From NCBI GenBank assembly GCA_910578735.1, contig CAJTSQ010000021.1, positions 1 to 37,581 of the forward strand: a stretch of DNA of 37,581 bases. Direction: 5' to 3'. This DNA is from an uncultured Oscillospiraceae bacterium. Lineage in GTDB: Bacteria; Bacillota; Clostridia; Oscillospirales; Oscillospiraceae. Positions 7,868 to 15,340 of this stretch are shown here, one piece after another. Position numbers and translations under genes: made by a program. The notes beneath the pieces are model-generated. The model saw nothing but the letters and a program-made list of their open reading frames with translations. It did no database searches and was not told the origin of the DNA. How positions within the stretch are numbered: the stretch's first letter is position 1; every line of letters begins with the position of its first letter.

Positions 7868-7923
7868 AGGCTACACTCACTCAGCCAACGCGTGCGATCA
7901 TAAAAGAAATGGGGATTGGGTTT

Positions 7924-9576
7924 ATGCGCAAGAGTATCAAACATATTGTTTTCATCCGGGTAGCGGCGGCTTTTCTGTCAATTCTGCTGTTCAGCGGCGT
8001 TACCACCTTTAATCTGATACGGATTAAGGGAATGCAAGAGGAAAGCGCGCAGACGGTAGCGGTGCTGAACCGGGCGCAGTCGGCCGAGGTAGCCCACTAC
8101 AAATGGTCCAGCAATCTGAGCAACGCGCTCTACGCCAATACTGAGTTCACCGGCAGCAAGGATCCCACCACCTGCGTGCTGGGCCAGTGGCTCTACGGCG
8201 ATGCAGGAACCGAAGACGCAGAAATTCTGTCGCTGCGGGATACTATGGAGCCGCTGCATAAGGCGCTTCATGAGTCTGCCGATTACGTGCTGAATATGAA
8301 GCAGACCAGCGCCAGCCAGGCCCAGAACTATTATCAGGAGAACATCCAGTCTAACCTGGCCGCCCTGGTGGGAAATCTGGACAAGGTGATTGATCGGGGG
8401 AATGCCCTCAATGAGGCCAGCACAAATCAGATGCACTCCACCATCATGCTGATGCAGGCCATTACGGGAATCTGCCTGGTCCTGGCCCTGTTCTGCCTGG
8501 TCAGCCTGGTGCTGTATGTGCTGAAGCACATCCTGGCTCCTATCCTACATATCACCCGGCAGGTCCAGCCCCTTCAGGAGGGCAATTTGGATCTGACCCT
8601 GGATTACAAGACCAACGACGAGCTGGGCGACTTGTCCCACACCTTGGAGAAGTCGCTGGAGCTGATCCGCAGCTACATCTGGGATTTGAACCGGATCATG
8701 GAGCGGCTGGCCCAAGGCGACTTTACCGTGAAGACGGCCACCCCCTTTATTGGGGACTTCCGCACTATTGAGCAGTCCATCGACCAGCTGACCGACCGCC
8801 TGTCGGCCACTATGGCTCAGATTTATCAGGCGGAGCTCCGGGTGTCAGGCAATGCTGAGCAGCTGTCTAACGGAGCCCAGACCCTGGCCCAGGGGGCCAC
8901 GGAACAGGCCAGCGCCGTGGAGGAGCTGTACGCCACCCTGGATACCCTGTCCAAGAGCACCGCCCAGAACGTGGAGACGGCCGCCGGGGCCCAGAAGGAC
9001 GCCCGCCTGACCGGCGAGCAGGTGAACCTGAGCAGCCAGCAGATGGAGAAGATGGTGGCCGCTATGCAGGATATCACCGACGCCTCCCAGCAGATCGAAA
9101 AGATCATTGCCACCATTGAGAATATCGCCTTCCAGACCAACATCCTGGCCCTGAACGCCGCCGTGGAGGCCGCCCGGGCGGGTTCCGCCGGCAAGGGCTT
9201 TGCCGTGGTGGCCGATGAGGTGCGCAACCTGGCCTCCAAGTCGGACGAGGCGGCCAAGGCCACCAAGGGCCTGATCGAGAACTCCGTCCAGGCCACTGAG
9301 CGGGGTAGCCAGATCGTGGAAGAAGTGTCTGAGACCCTGGAGCGGAGCCTGGACCTGGTCAACCGCTCCAACGAGGCCATCGGCGTCATCGCCCAGGCGG
9401 TGAAGCAGGACGCTGAATCCATTGCCCAGGTCACCGAGGGCATCGGCCAGATTTCCTCGGTGGTGCAGAGCAACTCCGCCAGCAGTGAGGAGTCCGCGGC
9501 GGTCAGCTCCGAGCTGTTCAACCAGGTAAAGGTTATGGAGGAGCAGGTCAAGAAGTTCAAGCTGAGAGACCGGTAA
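7924..9576 (+). CDS. Methyl-accepting chemotaxis protein with an extracellular CZB-like zinc-binding sensor
   Basis: 550 residues from ATG 7924, chosen because the protein then begins MRKSIKHIVF and a G-rich stretch lies upstream; ATG 7909 is the alternative (+5 residues). TM1 covers about 8-28 and TM2 about 175-200, followed by HAMP (about 200-255) and a long signalling hairpin with the conserved tip IENIAFQTNILALNAAVEAA, which contacts CheA/CheW. Between the membrane helices is H58-x2-W61, then C84-x-LG-x-W89-LY, then H112 and H116. This is the 3His/1Cys signature of CZB domains, which usually sit in the cytoplasm at the C-terminus. Zinc, or oxidants that attack the Zn-Cys site, are plausible signals. 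No che genes are in the window; it is monocistronic with its own terminator. Confidence 0.95.
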   Translation: MRKSIKHIVFIRVAAAFLSILLFSGVTTFNLIRIKGMQEESAQTVAVLNRAQSAEVAHYKWSSNLSNALYANTEFTGSKDPTTCVLGQWLYGDAGTEDAEILSLRDTMEPLHKALHESADYVLNMKQTSASQAQNYYQENIQSNLAALVGNLDKVIDRGNALNEASTNQMHSTIMLMQAITGICLVLALFCLVSLVLYVLKHILAPILHITRQVQPLQEGNLDLTLDYKTNDELGDLSHTLEKSLELIRSYIWDLNRIMERLAQGDFTVKTATPFIGDFRTIEQSIDQLTDRLSATMAQIYQAELRVSGNAEQLSNGAQTLAQGATEQASAVEELYATLDTLSKSTAQNVETAAGAQKDARLTGEQVNLSSQQMEKMVAAMQDITDASQQIEKIIATIENIAFQTNILALNAAVEAARAGSAGKGFAVVADEVRNLASKSDEAAKATKGLIENSVQATERGSQIVEEVSETLERSLDLVNRSNEAIGVIAQAVKQDAESIAQVTEGIGQISSVVQSNSASSEESAAVSSELFNQVKVMEEQVKKFKLRDR

Positions 9577-9588
9577 ACAAACAGCAAG

Positions 9589-9618
9589 AGGGGCGCGGCT
9601 TTGGCCGCGCCCCTTGAC
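9589..9618. terminator. Bidirectional terminator between chemoreceptor and GH5 genes
   Basis: AGGGGCGCGGC (9589-9599) pairs perfectly with GCCGCGCCCCT (9604-9614) around TTTG. A-rich and T-rich flanks (AAACAGCAAG / TTGACTGTTT) extend it in both directions. It serves two convergent genes. Confidence 0.88.
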
Positions 9619-9622
9619 TGTT

Positions 9623-11176
9623 TCAGGAGGACAGGCGGGAGAACACAAAGGCTCCGGACTGGCTCAAGTCCTCCGGGCCCCACACCGCATTGGGAGAGGT
9701 GCTGGGGCGCAGGGCAGCGGAGGTCTCGTTTTTGTCACACAGAGACCAGTTGGCCCAGCTGATCCCCCTCTGATCCAGAAAATCCAGCCACTGACCGGCC
9801 TCGGTGAGGAACACCCCGCCGCTGCCATCGGCCCGGCTGGTGCCCCACTCAGAGACGAAGATGGGCAGCCCGGCGGCCAGGACCTGGTCGATGCGCTGGC
9901 GCAGATCGGTCCCGTGGGTGCCCGCATAGAAGTGCAGGGTGTACATCACATTCTTTTCCGTCAGGGGAGACTGGGCGGCCAGGTGGATATCCTGGCTCCA
10001 GGTGCCGCTGCCCACCAGGACCACCGCTCGGGGGGAGCGGCTCCGGATGGTGCGGATGATCTGCTGGGCGTAAGGTTTGATGTTGGCCTCCCAGGTCACG
10101 CCGCCGTTGGGCTCGTTGCAGATTTCATAAAGCACCGCCGGCTGGTCCCGGTAGCGCTCCGCCATCTCGGAAAAAAAGGCGTCCGCCTGATTCCGATAGG
10201 TCATGGGATTGCCGTCGGAGAGTATGTGCCAATCGAGAATGACATACATGTCGTTGGCAATGGCGGCGTCCACCGCCTGGACGACGCTCTGCTTGACGGC
10301 GGCGGGGTTGCTGATGTATCCGTTCTCCGCGGTGTACATGGCCACCCGAAAGAGGTTGGCCCCATACCGGGCGGTGTTTTGGATGGATTGGCGGCCGGCG
10401 AATTGCCCGTACCACTGCATCCCGTGGGAACTCAGGCCCCGCAGGACTACCGCCTCCCCCTTTTCATTGCACAGCTGGGTCCCGATCACCTGGAGCCATC
10501 CGTTTTCCGAGACGCCTCCCCGCACGGTGACGGCGGGCTGGGGTTCCGGGGCGGGGGTGGAGGTGTTTTGGCTGTGCCCGGACAGCTTCAGCGCTTTTTG
10601 AAAGAGAATACAGGCCTCCGCCCGGCTCAGGCCGCTTTTTGGGTTGAAATTGCCCAGGCTGTCCCCGCTGACAATCCCGGCGGCGTAAGCGGCCAGTACC
10701 GGTTCGTAGTAACGGCCGTCCAACTGGGAAAGGTCCCGCATCTTTTGGGACTCGGTGATGTAATCTCCCCGGGCTTGGGGCAGCTGAGACCGCATGAGAA
10801 TCTTCACTGCCAGCTGACGGGAGATGGGCTGGTCGAAGCGCTCGCCGGTGGGGGGAATCTCGTCCCAGTCGTACCAGCCGGCCTGGAGGGCCGTCTGGAG
10901 CGCGCCGGCGGCCCAGTGGCCTGTCTGGCCCTGGACGGGCTGGAGTCCGGCGCACCGGACGGCCACCGACACAAACTGCGCCGCGGAGATGGGGTCCCTG
11001 GGGCCAAACCGTCCGTCCGGGTAGCCGGAGATCAGGCCGGCCCGCTCCATCTCGGTCACTGCCGGCCCATACCAGCTCCCGGCGGGCACGTCGGAGAAGG
11101 CGGCGGCGCTGGTGCCAAAAGCCAACAGGAGGCACAGAGCCAGGGCCGGAAGAGAGAGCCAAATGTGCTTTTTCAT
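9623..11176 (-). CDS. Secreted GH5-family glycosidase (endoglucanase-like) with N-terminal SLH repeats
   Basis: 517 residues. A signal peptide (MKKHIWLSLPALALCLLLAF, cut near AAA) is followed by three S-layer-homology repeats (about 27-70, 80-130, 145-195; hallmark GYPDGRFGPRDPISAAQF and GDSLGNFNPKSGLSRAEA) that attach the protein to cell-wall pyruvylated polymer. After a Pro/Thr linker (about 202-215) comes a GH5 TIM barrel: GLSSHGMQWYG, DWH (H317), NEP with acid/base Glu355, HFY (H415), and SEWG with nucleophile Glu443. It resembles the cellulase branch of GH5 and should retain anomeric configuration; cellulose, beta-glucan or mannan cannot be told apart from sequence. Its ATG overlaps the cutC stop (ATGA), an odd pairing for a surface enzyme. 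Confidence 0.93.
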   Translation of the reverse strand: MKKHIWLSLPALALCLLLAFGTSAAAFSDVPAGSWYGPAVTEMERAGLISGYPDGRFGPRDPISAAQFVSVAVRCAGLQPVQGQTGHWAAGALQTALQAGWYDWDEIPPTGERFDQPISRQLAVKILMRSQLPQARGDYITESQKMRDLSQLDGRYYEPVLAAYAAGIVSGDSLGNFNPKSGLSRAEACILFQKALKLSGHSQNTSTPAPEPQPAVTVRGGVSENGWLQVIGTQLCNEKGEAVVLRGLSSHGMQWYGQFAGRQSIQNTARYGANLFRVAMYTAENGYISNPAAVKQSVVQAVDAAIANDMYVILDWHILSDGNPMTYRNQADAFFSEMAERYRDQPAVLYEICNEPNGGVTWEANIKPYAQQIIRTIRSRSPRAVVLVGSGTWSQDIHLAAQSPLTEKNVMYTLHFYAGTHGTDLRQRIDQVLAAGLPIFVSEWGTSRADGSGGVFLTEAGQWLDFLDQRGISWANWSLCDKNETSAALRPSTSPNAVWGPEDLSQSGAFVFSRLSS

Positions 11177-11946
11177 GGGGTGACCTCCCCTCCCGCGCCT
11201 AGGCGGTGGACAGCCTGAGCGCAGGCCCGAAACTCCTCCTCATCGGTGCGCCACAGCTCATACTCCGAGAGGGAGGGGAGCCCCATGGAGACGCTCTCCT
11301 TGCGGTAGATCATGCCGCTGTCCACTGCCCCCCGCCGGGCGGAGGTGTGGAAGCTGCGGATGCCAGTAAACGCGTGGAGCATAGGGATGTTTTCCGCCTT
11401 CACGCCGGCCCCGGCCATGATGTCCACCCGGCCCGACGCCTGGGTGAAGAGGGTGCGCAGAAGGTCTCGGCCGGCGGGGGCGCTCTGGGCCTGGCCGGAG
11501 GTGAGGACGGTGCTGCACCCCAGCCGGACCGCCTCCTCCAGCGCGGCGGCAGGGTCCCGGGTCATATCGAAGGCCCGGTGGAGGGTGAGTTCCATTCCGC
11601 CGGCCCGGTCTATCAGCCGGGCCATGGCGGAGCGGTTCAGTTCTCCCTCCGGGGTGAGGACGCCAATTACCACGCCGTTGGCCCCCAGCTCCCGGAAACA
11701 GGCGATCTCCTCGCCCATCTCCTCCAACTCCTCCTGGGTATAGAGGAAGTCGCCGAAGCGGGGGCGGATGAGGACGTTGATCGGGATATCGCAGCCCCGC
11801 CGTACCTGACGAAACAGGGCGTGAGATGGGGTGGTGCCCCCGATCATCAGGTTGGCGCACAGCTCCAGCCGGTCAGCTCCGCCCCGGGCCGCAGCCATAG
11901 CGGAGGAGTAGGAGTCCACACAGCCCTCAATCAGTGGTTGGTTCAT
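11173..11946 (-). CDS. cutC: CutC-family protein (copper homeostasis family)
   Basis: 257 residues, full length. The hallmarks are IEGCVDSYSSAMAAARGGADRLELCANLMIGGTTPS at the N-terminus, then INVLIRPRFGDFLYTQEEL, LTLHRAFDM, VLTSGQAQSA and FHTSARRGAVDSGM. It is a cytoplasmic TIM-barrel protein historically linked to copper tolerance in E. coli, but its enzymatic activity is unsettled. AAAAGGAGCG lies before the ATG. It reads straight into the GH5 gene through a 4-base overlap, and a hairpin separates it from the pyrophosphatase gene upstream. Confidence 0.94.
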   Translation of the reverse strand: MNQPLIEGCVDSYSSAMAAARGGADRLELCANLMIGGTTPSHALFRQVRRGCDIPINVLIRPRFGDFLYTQEELEEMGEEIACFRELGANGVVIGVLTPEGELNRSAMARLIDRAGGMELTLHRAFDMTRDPAAALEEAVRLGCSTVLTSGQAQSAPAGRDLLRTLFTQASGRVDIMAGAGVKAENIPMLHAFTGIRSFHTSARRGAVDSGMIYRKESVSMGLPSLSEYELWRTDEEEFRACAQAVHRLGAGGEVTP

Positions 11947-11965
11947 AATTTACGCTCCTTTTGGA

Positions 11966-11991
11966 AACAGGCGCCCGGGAGGGCGCCTGTT
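11966..11991 (-). terminator. Terminator after the pyrophosphatase gene
   Basis: AACAGGCGCCC (11966-11976) pairs with GGGCGCCTGTT (11981-11991) around four bases, an 11-bp perfect stem. It lies between the pyrophosphatase stop and the cutC ribosome site on the minus strand. Confidence 0.75.
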
Positions 11992-11995
11992 CGAC

Positions 11996-13660
11996 TTATT
12001 CCTGTTCCTGCTTGATGGCGTTGATGAGGCGGGGGATCAGCTGTTTCTTCCGGCTGACTACCCCGGGCAGAGTGGCTGTTCCGCCCTCCACGGCCACATC
12101 GAAGGCCTTTTGGATCAGCCGCTCCGCCCCGTCGCCTGTGATGAGCAGCTCGGTGCTGGAGTTGCGTACATCGGTAAACATGTAGAAGATGTAGTCCAGC
12201 TGCTGCTTGTCCCGGGCCTGAGGGAGGTAGGGGCCCACCAGGGCCTGAGCCGCCTTGCGATTCTTTTCCATCATGAAGCTGCCCTGCCCCACGCCAAAGC
12301 GGATGTCGCCACAAGTAAAAATTTTATAGTCCCCGTGGAAGACCTCCGCAGCCGTCTTGCCGGACACATCGCCACCGTGGGCGAACATGGCGTCAGCATA
12401 CTCCTCCAGATTCACGCCGGCGATCTCCGCCAGCCTGCGGGCAGCCCGTTCGTCGGTGGGGGTACAGGTGGGGCTGCGGAACATGAGGGTGTCGGACAAA
12501 ATGGCGGACAACATCAGCCCCGCCGTGGTGGGGTCGATGTCCACGTCGTTTTCCCGGTACATCTGGTAGACGATGGTGCAGGTGCAGCCAACCGGCACGT
12601 TGCGGAAATACACCGGGCTGTCGGTCTCCAGGGTCCCGATGCGGTGGTGATCGATAATCTCCAGCACCTCGGCCTGGTCGATGCCCTCTGCCGCCTGGCT
12701 CTTCTCATTGTGATCCACCAGAATCAGCTGCTTTTTGTGCAGATTCAGCAGGTTCCGGCGGGAGACCACGCCGATGTATTTGCCGTCGTCGTCCAGTACG
12801 GGGAAGTAGCGGAAGCGTACGGAGGCCATCACCTTGGTGGCCTCCTCCACCGGGGTGTGGAGGGTGAAGGTGAGCAGCTTGCCGGTGGTCATGTAGTGGC
12901 GGATGGGGGCGGCCTGACTGAGCATAAGGCCGGCCACGTAGGTACTCATCTCGGTGGTAATCAGGATGCAGCCTTTCTCCTCGGCCAGCATCTGCATGGT
13001 GCGGGAGACCTTGCTGCTGGCGCACACCACAATGCAGCCGGCATCCATCTCCAGGGCGGCCAGCAGGCTCTCTGCCCGGTTGCTCACCACCACGATGTCC
13101 CCGGGGGAGATGGATTTTTCGATCTGCTCGGCGCTGCCTGAGCCGATGATGATCCGGCCCTCTACGATTTTGCCGGATATGTCGCCCACCAGCACAGTGC
13201 CGTCCAAAATATCCAACAGATTGGCGTAGCTGGTTTTGGCAATTTCCAGACTGTGGGGGTCCAGGCCATCCATGTTGGCGGTGGCTACATCCTTGACCGT
13301 GATAACGCCCTGAAGGGTTTGGGCCTGGTCTACGATACACAGGGTATCCAGCTCCTGATCCCGCATGGTCATCCAGGCCCGGCGCAGGCTGGTCTCTCCG
13401 TCCACCCCCTGGGCCGGACGGATGTCTACGTCCCGGATGTGGGGGCTGACGTCGGTGTACAGCTGGGGAAGGGGGACCTTGAAGTAGTCCAGCACAAACT
13501 CTGTCTCCCGGTTGAGCAGGCCGGCCCGGCAAGGCTTACAGGGGTGATCCGGGTCCAGGATATTTTTCAGGTTGCTGTAAGCAATAGCGGCGCAGATGGA
13601 GTCGGTGTCTGGGTTGCGATGTCCGATGACCTTGATGGCGCGGGGTGATTGGCTGTTCAT
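11996..13660 (-). CDS. ppaC: Manganese-dependent inorganic pyrophosphatase with CBS-DRTGG regulatory insert
   Basis: 554 residues. The DHH-family catalytic half begins with VIGHRNPDTDS (metal ligands H14, D18, D20) and continues after a large insert with IIDHHRIG (about 335-342) and the DHHA2 domain (TGDGAERLIQKAFD, VSRKKQLIPRLINAI). The insert holds CBS 1 (about 75-130), a DRTGG domain (about 150-250) and CBS 2 (about 255-310). In characterised clostridial relatives, adenine nucleotides and diadenosine polyphosphates bind this insert and inhibit or activate the enzyme. It hydrolyses PPi to two phosphates and pulls biosynthetic reactions forward. A good promoter lies upstream. Confidence 0.95.
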   Translation of the reverse strand: MNSQSPRAIKVIGHRNPDTDSICAAIAYSNLKNILDPDHPCKPCRAGLLNRETEFVLDYFKVPLPQLYTDVSPHIRDVDIRPAQGVDGETSLRRAWMTMRDQELDTLCIVDQAQTLQGVITVKDVATANMDGLDPHSLEIAKTSYANLLDILDGTVLVGDISGKIVEGRIIIGSGSAEQIEKSISPGDIVVVSNRAESLLAALEMDAGCIVVCASSKVSRTMQMLAEEKGCILITTEMSTYVAGLMLSQAAPIRHYMTTGKLLTFTLHTPVEEATKVMASVRFRYFPVLDDDGKYIGVVSRRNLLNLHKKQLILVDHNEKSQAAEGIDQAEVLEIIDHHRIGTLETDSPVYFRNVPVGCTCTIVYQMYRENDVDIDPTTAGLMLSAILSDTLMFRSPTCTPTDERAARRLAEIAGVNLEEYADAMFAHGGDVSGKTAAEVFHGDYKIFTCGDIRFGVGQGSFMMEKNRKAAQALVGPYLPQARDKQQLDYIFYMFTDVRNSSTELLITGDGAERLIQKAFDVAVEGGTATLPGVVSRKKQLIPRLINAIKQEQE

Positions 13661-13710
13661 GGACTCTCCTCATTTCTCCCGCAGGGCGCGGGCGGATATT
13701 GGGATTTTCT

Positions 13711-13739
13711 ATCATAGCACATAGGGGGCCCTGACGCAA
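13711..13739 (-). promoter_or_regulatory. Promoter of the pyrophosphatase gene
   Basis: On the minus strand TTGCGT (13739-13734), 17 bases, TATGAT (13716-13711), about 50 bases before the ATG. Confidence 0.65.
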
Positions 13740-13744
13740 GGGGT

Positions 13745-14686
13745 TCACCGGTTCCCGGCGGCGTATTGACCCATATGGATGTCCAGTACCGGCCGGCCCG
13801 GCTGTACGATTGCGTCCTCAAAGTGACATTTCCACTGGAGATTTTGGTCGATATTGCCGTCGGTCACGCCGTCGATGGTGTCGCCGTCCTTGATGGGGCG
13901 GCAGTTTTCCAGAACGTAGGCGGCAATGTTGTAGGCATGCATTACCACCCAGTTGGGGTCCATGCTGTGGAAGTGGTATTGCAGGTCCTCCATATACAGC
14001 AGGGACATGCCCAAGGTGTCCACAATGTGGTCGTCATCGGTGCCGTCGATGTTGAAGAACCGGGCGTTGACGATGTAGCGGATGAACCGGTCCAGACCGG
14101 AGACGGTCTTGCTGCGGATGACGTCGGCCAGCACCAGCTTGCCGGTGTTCAGCGAGTACACCGCCTCGCAGGTGGGGAACAGCTCCAGCAGGGCCTCCAA
14201 GTAGTCCATGTCGAGGTTGGCCCGCTCCAGGGGGTCCAGGGCGCCGGTGAGGATGTCGTTGGCAAAGACGCAGTACTTGCACTCCGACAAAATCCGGTCC
14301 CGGTCCTGGAGGCAGTCCCACATCTGACTGCGCCTCATCTCGTCGATGGTCTCCGGGTGGAAAGTGTCGCAGGGCATGACTGACACCTGTACTGGAGCCT
14401 CCCCGTTGCTGAACTTGGCGATGTGGTCCATGGCGGCGAAGAGAGTAATATTTTTCATAGCGTCGGCAGTCTGTTTCAGGGGTTGACCTACCTCCACTTT
14501 TCCGATGTGGCGCTCCATAACCTCAGTCATCCGTTCCAGGCTGGGCGTCTCGCACCGTTCCTTCATCAGCAGCTGCACCATGAACACCCCGCCGGGACGG
14601 ATCAAAGGGTCCATCTCGTCCAGGGGGGACTTCTTCTCCGGCTCTGGGGTGCGCTCCGGCTGTTTTTTCTTTTTGAACAGTCCCAT
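13745..14686 (-). CDS. DUF4261-like cytoplasmic protein of unknown function
   Basis: 313 residues, with AAAGGAGG before the ATG. A lysine-rich start (MGLFKKKKQPERTPEPEKK) precedes a globular part with conserved-looking stretches (GGVFMVQLLMKERCETPSLE, VSVMPCDTFHPETIDEM, LEALLELFPTCEAVYSLNTGKL) and an aromatic C-terminal half (FIRYIVNARFFNIDG, LYMEDLQYHFHSMDPN, ending VLDIHMGQYAAGNR). There is no signal peptide or membrane helix. The overall pattern reminds me of DUF4261 proteins; this is recall, not a search. It has its own promoter and ends close to the pyrophosphatase promoter. Confidence 0.75.
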   Translation of the reverse strand: MGLFKKKKQPERTPEPEKKSPLDEMDPLIRPGGVFMVQLLMKERCETPSLERMTEVMERHIGKVEVGQPLKQTADAMKNITLFAAMDHIAKFSNGEAPVQVSVMPCDTFHPETIDEMRRSQMWDCLQDRDRILSECKYCVFANDILTGALDPLERANLDMDYLEALLELFPTCEAVYSLNTGKLVLADVIRSKTVSGLDRFIRYIVNARFFNIDGTDDDHIVDTLGMSLLYMEDLQYHFHSMDPNWVVMHAYNIAAYVLENCRPIKDGDTIDGVTDGNIDQNLQWKCHFEDAIVQPGRPVLDIHMGQYAAGNR

Positions 14687-14713
14687 AGCAAATTCCTCCT
14701 TTAAACTGACTTT

Positions 14714-14742
14714 ACTGTACCATCATTTGTGGAAAACGTCAA
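14714..14742 (-). promoter_or_regulatory. Promoter of the DUF4261-like gene
   Basis: On the minus strand TTGACG (14742-14737), a 17-base spacer and TACAGT (14719-14714), about 28 bases before the start codon. Confidence 0.65.
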
Positions 14743-14785
14743 GGTTCTTGGCTCCTATAGCAGTCTTCAAATTACATGACAACCC

Positions 14786-14866
14786 GTAGGGCGGGACGAC
14801 CTCAGCCCGCCGCTCTTCCAGCAAACGCTATATGATATAACGGCGCGCCGAGTCGTCGCGCCCTAC
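14786..14866. repeat. Imperfect inverted repeat (REP-like element)
   Basis: Two roughly 26-base arms, GTAGGGCGGGACGAC... (14786-14812) and ...GTCGTCGCGCCCTAC (14841-14866), are inverted copies with a few differences, separated by 28 AT-rich bases. It lies in the 404-base gap 14687-15090, between genes. Such GTAGGG-ended hairpins are often dispersed in gut Clostridia genomes, but copy number cannot be judged from this window. Confidence 0.7.
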
Positions 14867-14956
14867 ATATCTCCGCTGTCTGCAATTTTGATGTTGCTAT
14901 TATGACAGTTGTGTGCAGTGGCAGCAATTCTGACGATTGCTATAAAATAAAGAAGC

Positions 14957-15004
14957 TTAATATCCAACCAGATACCTCTCTTTATCGTCGTGCTATTCCG
15001 ACAT
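14957..15004 (-). other. Possible broken or leader peptide behind a strong promoter
   Basis: Behind a consensus-like promoter and GGGGGAGGTG site, ATG 15004-15002 starts Met-Ser-Glu and meets TAG at once (14995-14993). The same frame then continues HDDKERYLVGY to TAA 14959-14957. It may be a decayed small gene, a leader peptide or chance. The rest of 14867-14956 shows no open frame of interest. Confidence 0.25.
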
Positions 15005-15023
15005 GTTCTTCACCTCCCCCACC

Positions 15024-15052
15024 ATTATACTCAATATATTAGGCATGGTCAA
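15024..15052 (-). promoter_or_regulatory. Minus-strand promoter with no clear gene
   Basis: TTGACC (15052-15047), 17 bases, TATAAT (15029-15024), followed by GGGGGAGGTG (15020-15011). This is among the best promoter/ribosome-site pairs in the window, divergent from the HTH gene at 15091, yet no full gene follows it. Confidence 0.55.
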
Positions 15053-15090
15053 AAGATTGAATATGCTATGGTGGCATTGGGTGAGGCTTT

Positions 15091-15294
15091 GTGATTAGTT
15101 ACCGTCCATTTTATCAGACGCTGCTGAAGCGAAATATGACCGAATATCATTTAATCTATAAAGAAGGCATTTCCGCCAATATTCTGCACCGGATGAAGCA
15201 TGGGAAGAACATTACCATGAAAACGCTGGACACACTGTGTTTTATTCTGGACTGCGATGTATCGGACATTGTGGAATACGTGAGGGAACAATGA
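15091..15294 (+). CDS. Small Cro/CI-type HTH regulator
   Basis: 67 residues from a GTG start; GTGAGG lies 5 bases upstream and no ATG start fits. The sequence (MISYRPFYQTLLKRNMTEYHLI, ISANILHRMKHGKNITMKTLDTLCFILDCDVSDIVEYV) is a compact five-helix HTH of the HTH_26 type, without an effector domain. Such proteins commonly regulate their own or a neighbouring operon. The divergent promoter at 15024-15052 is the natural candidate target. It is followed by a bidirectional terminator. Confidence 0.88.
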   Translation: MISYRPFYQTLLKRNMTEYHLIYKEGISANILHRMKHGKNITMKTLDTLCFILDCDVSDIVEYVREQ

Positions 15295-15297
15295 AAA

Positions 15298-15324
15298 AAC
15301 AGGACGCTTTCGCGTCCTGTTTCT
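15298..15324. terminator. Bidirectional terminator between HTH gene and pckA
   Basis: AACAGGACGC (15298-15307) pairs with GCGTCCTGTT (15312-15321) around TTTC. A-runs and T-runs on the two sides let it work for both convergent genes. Confidence 0.9.
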
Positions 15325-15340
15325 GCGTATCGGGGAGGAA

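Noticed and set aside
6158..7903. A 581-codon open frame on the plus strand opposite the yifB-like gene
   Set aside because: It is the complementary shadow of a GC-rich gene with full YifB motifs. Its translation is low-complexity Gly/His/Gln-rich and it has no ribosome site.
9614..11218. A 534-codon plus-strand frame opposite the GH5 gene
   Set aside because: The minus frame carries a signal peptide, SLH repeats and GH5 catalytic motifs; the plus frame shows no recognisable protein.
12110..13141. Long plus-strand frame opposite the pyrophosphatase gene
   Set aside because: Shadow of a gene with complete DHH, CBS and DHHA2 motifs; the composition is His/Gly/Val-rich and unnatural.
14993..14995. 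In-frame TAG read as pyrrolysine or another recoded residue
   Set aside because: No Pyl machinery or insertion element is in view, and the frame is only 15 codons; decay or chance is simpler.
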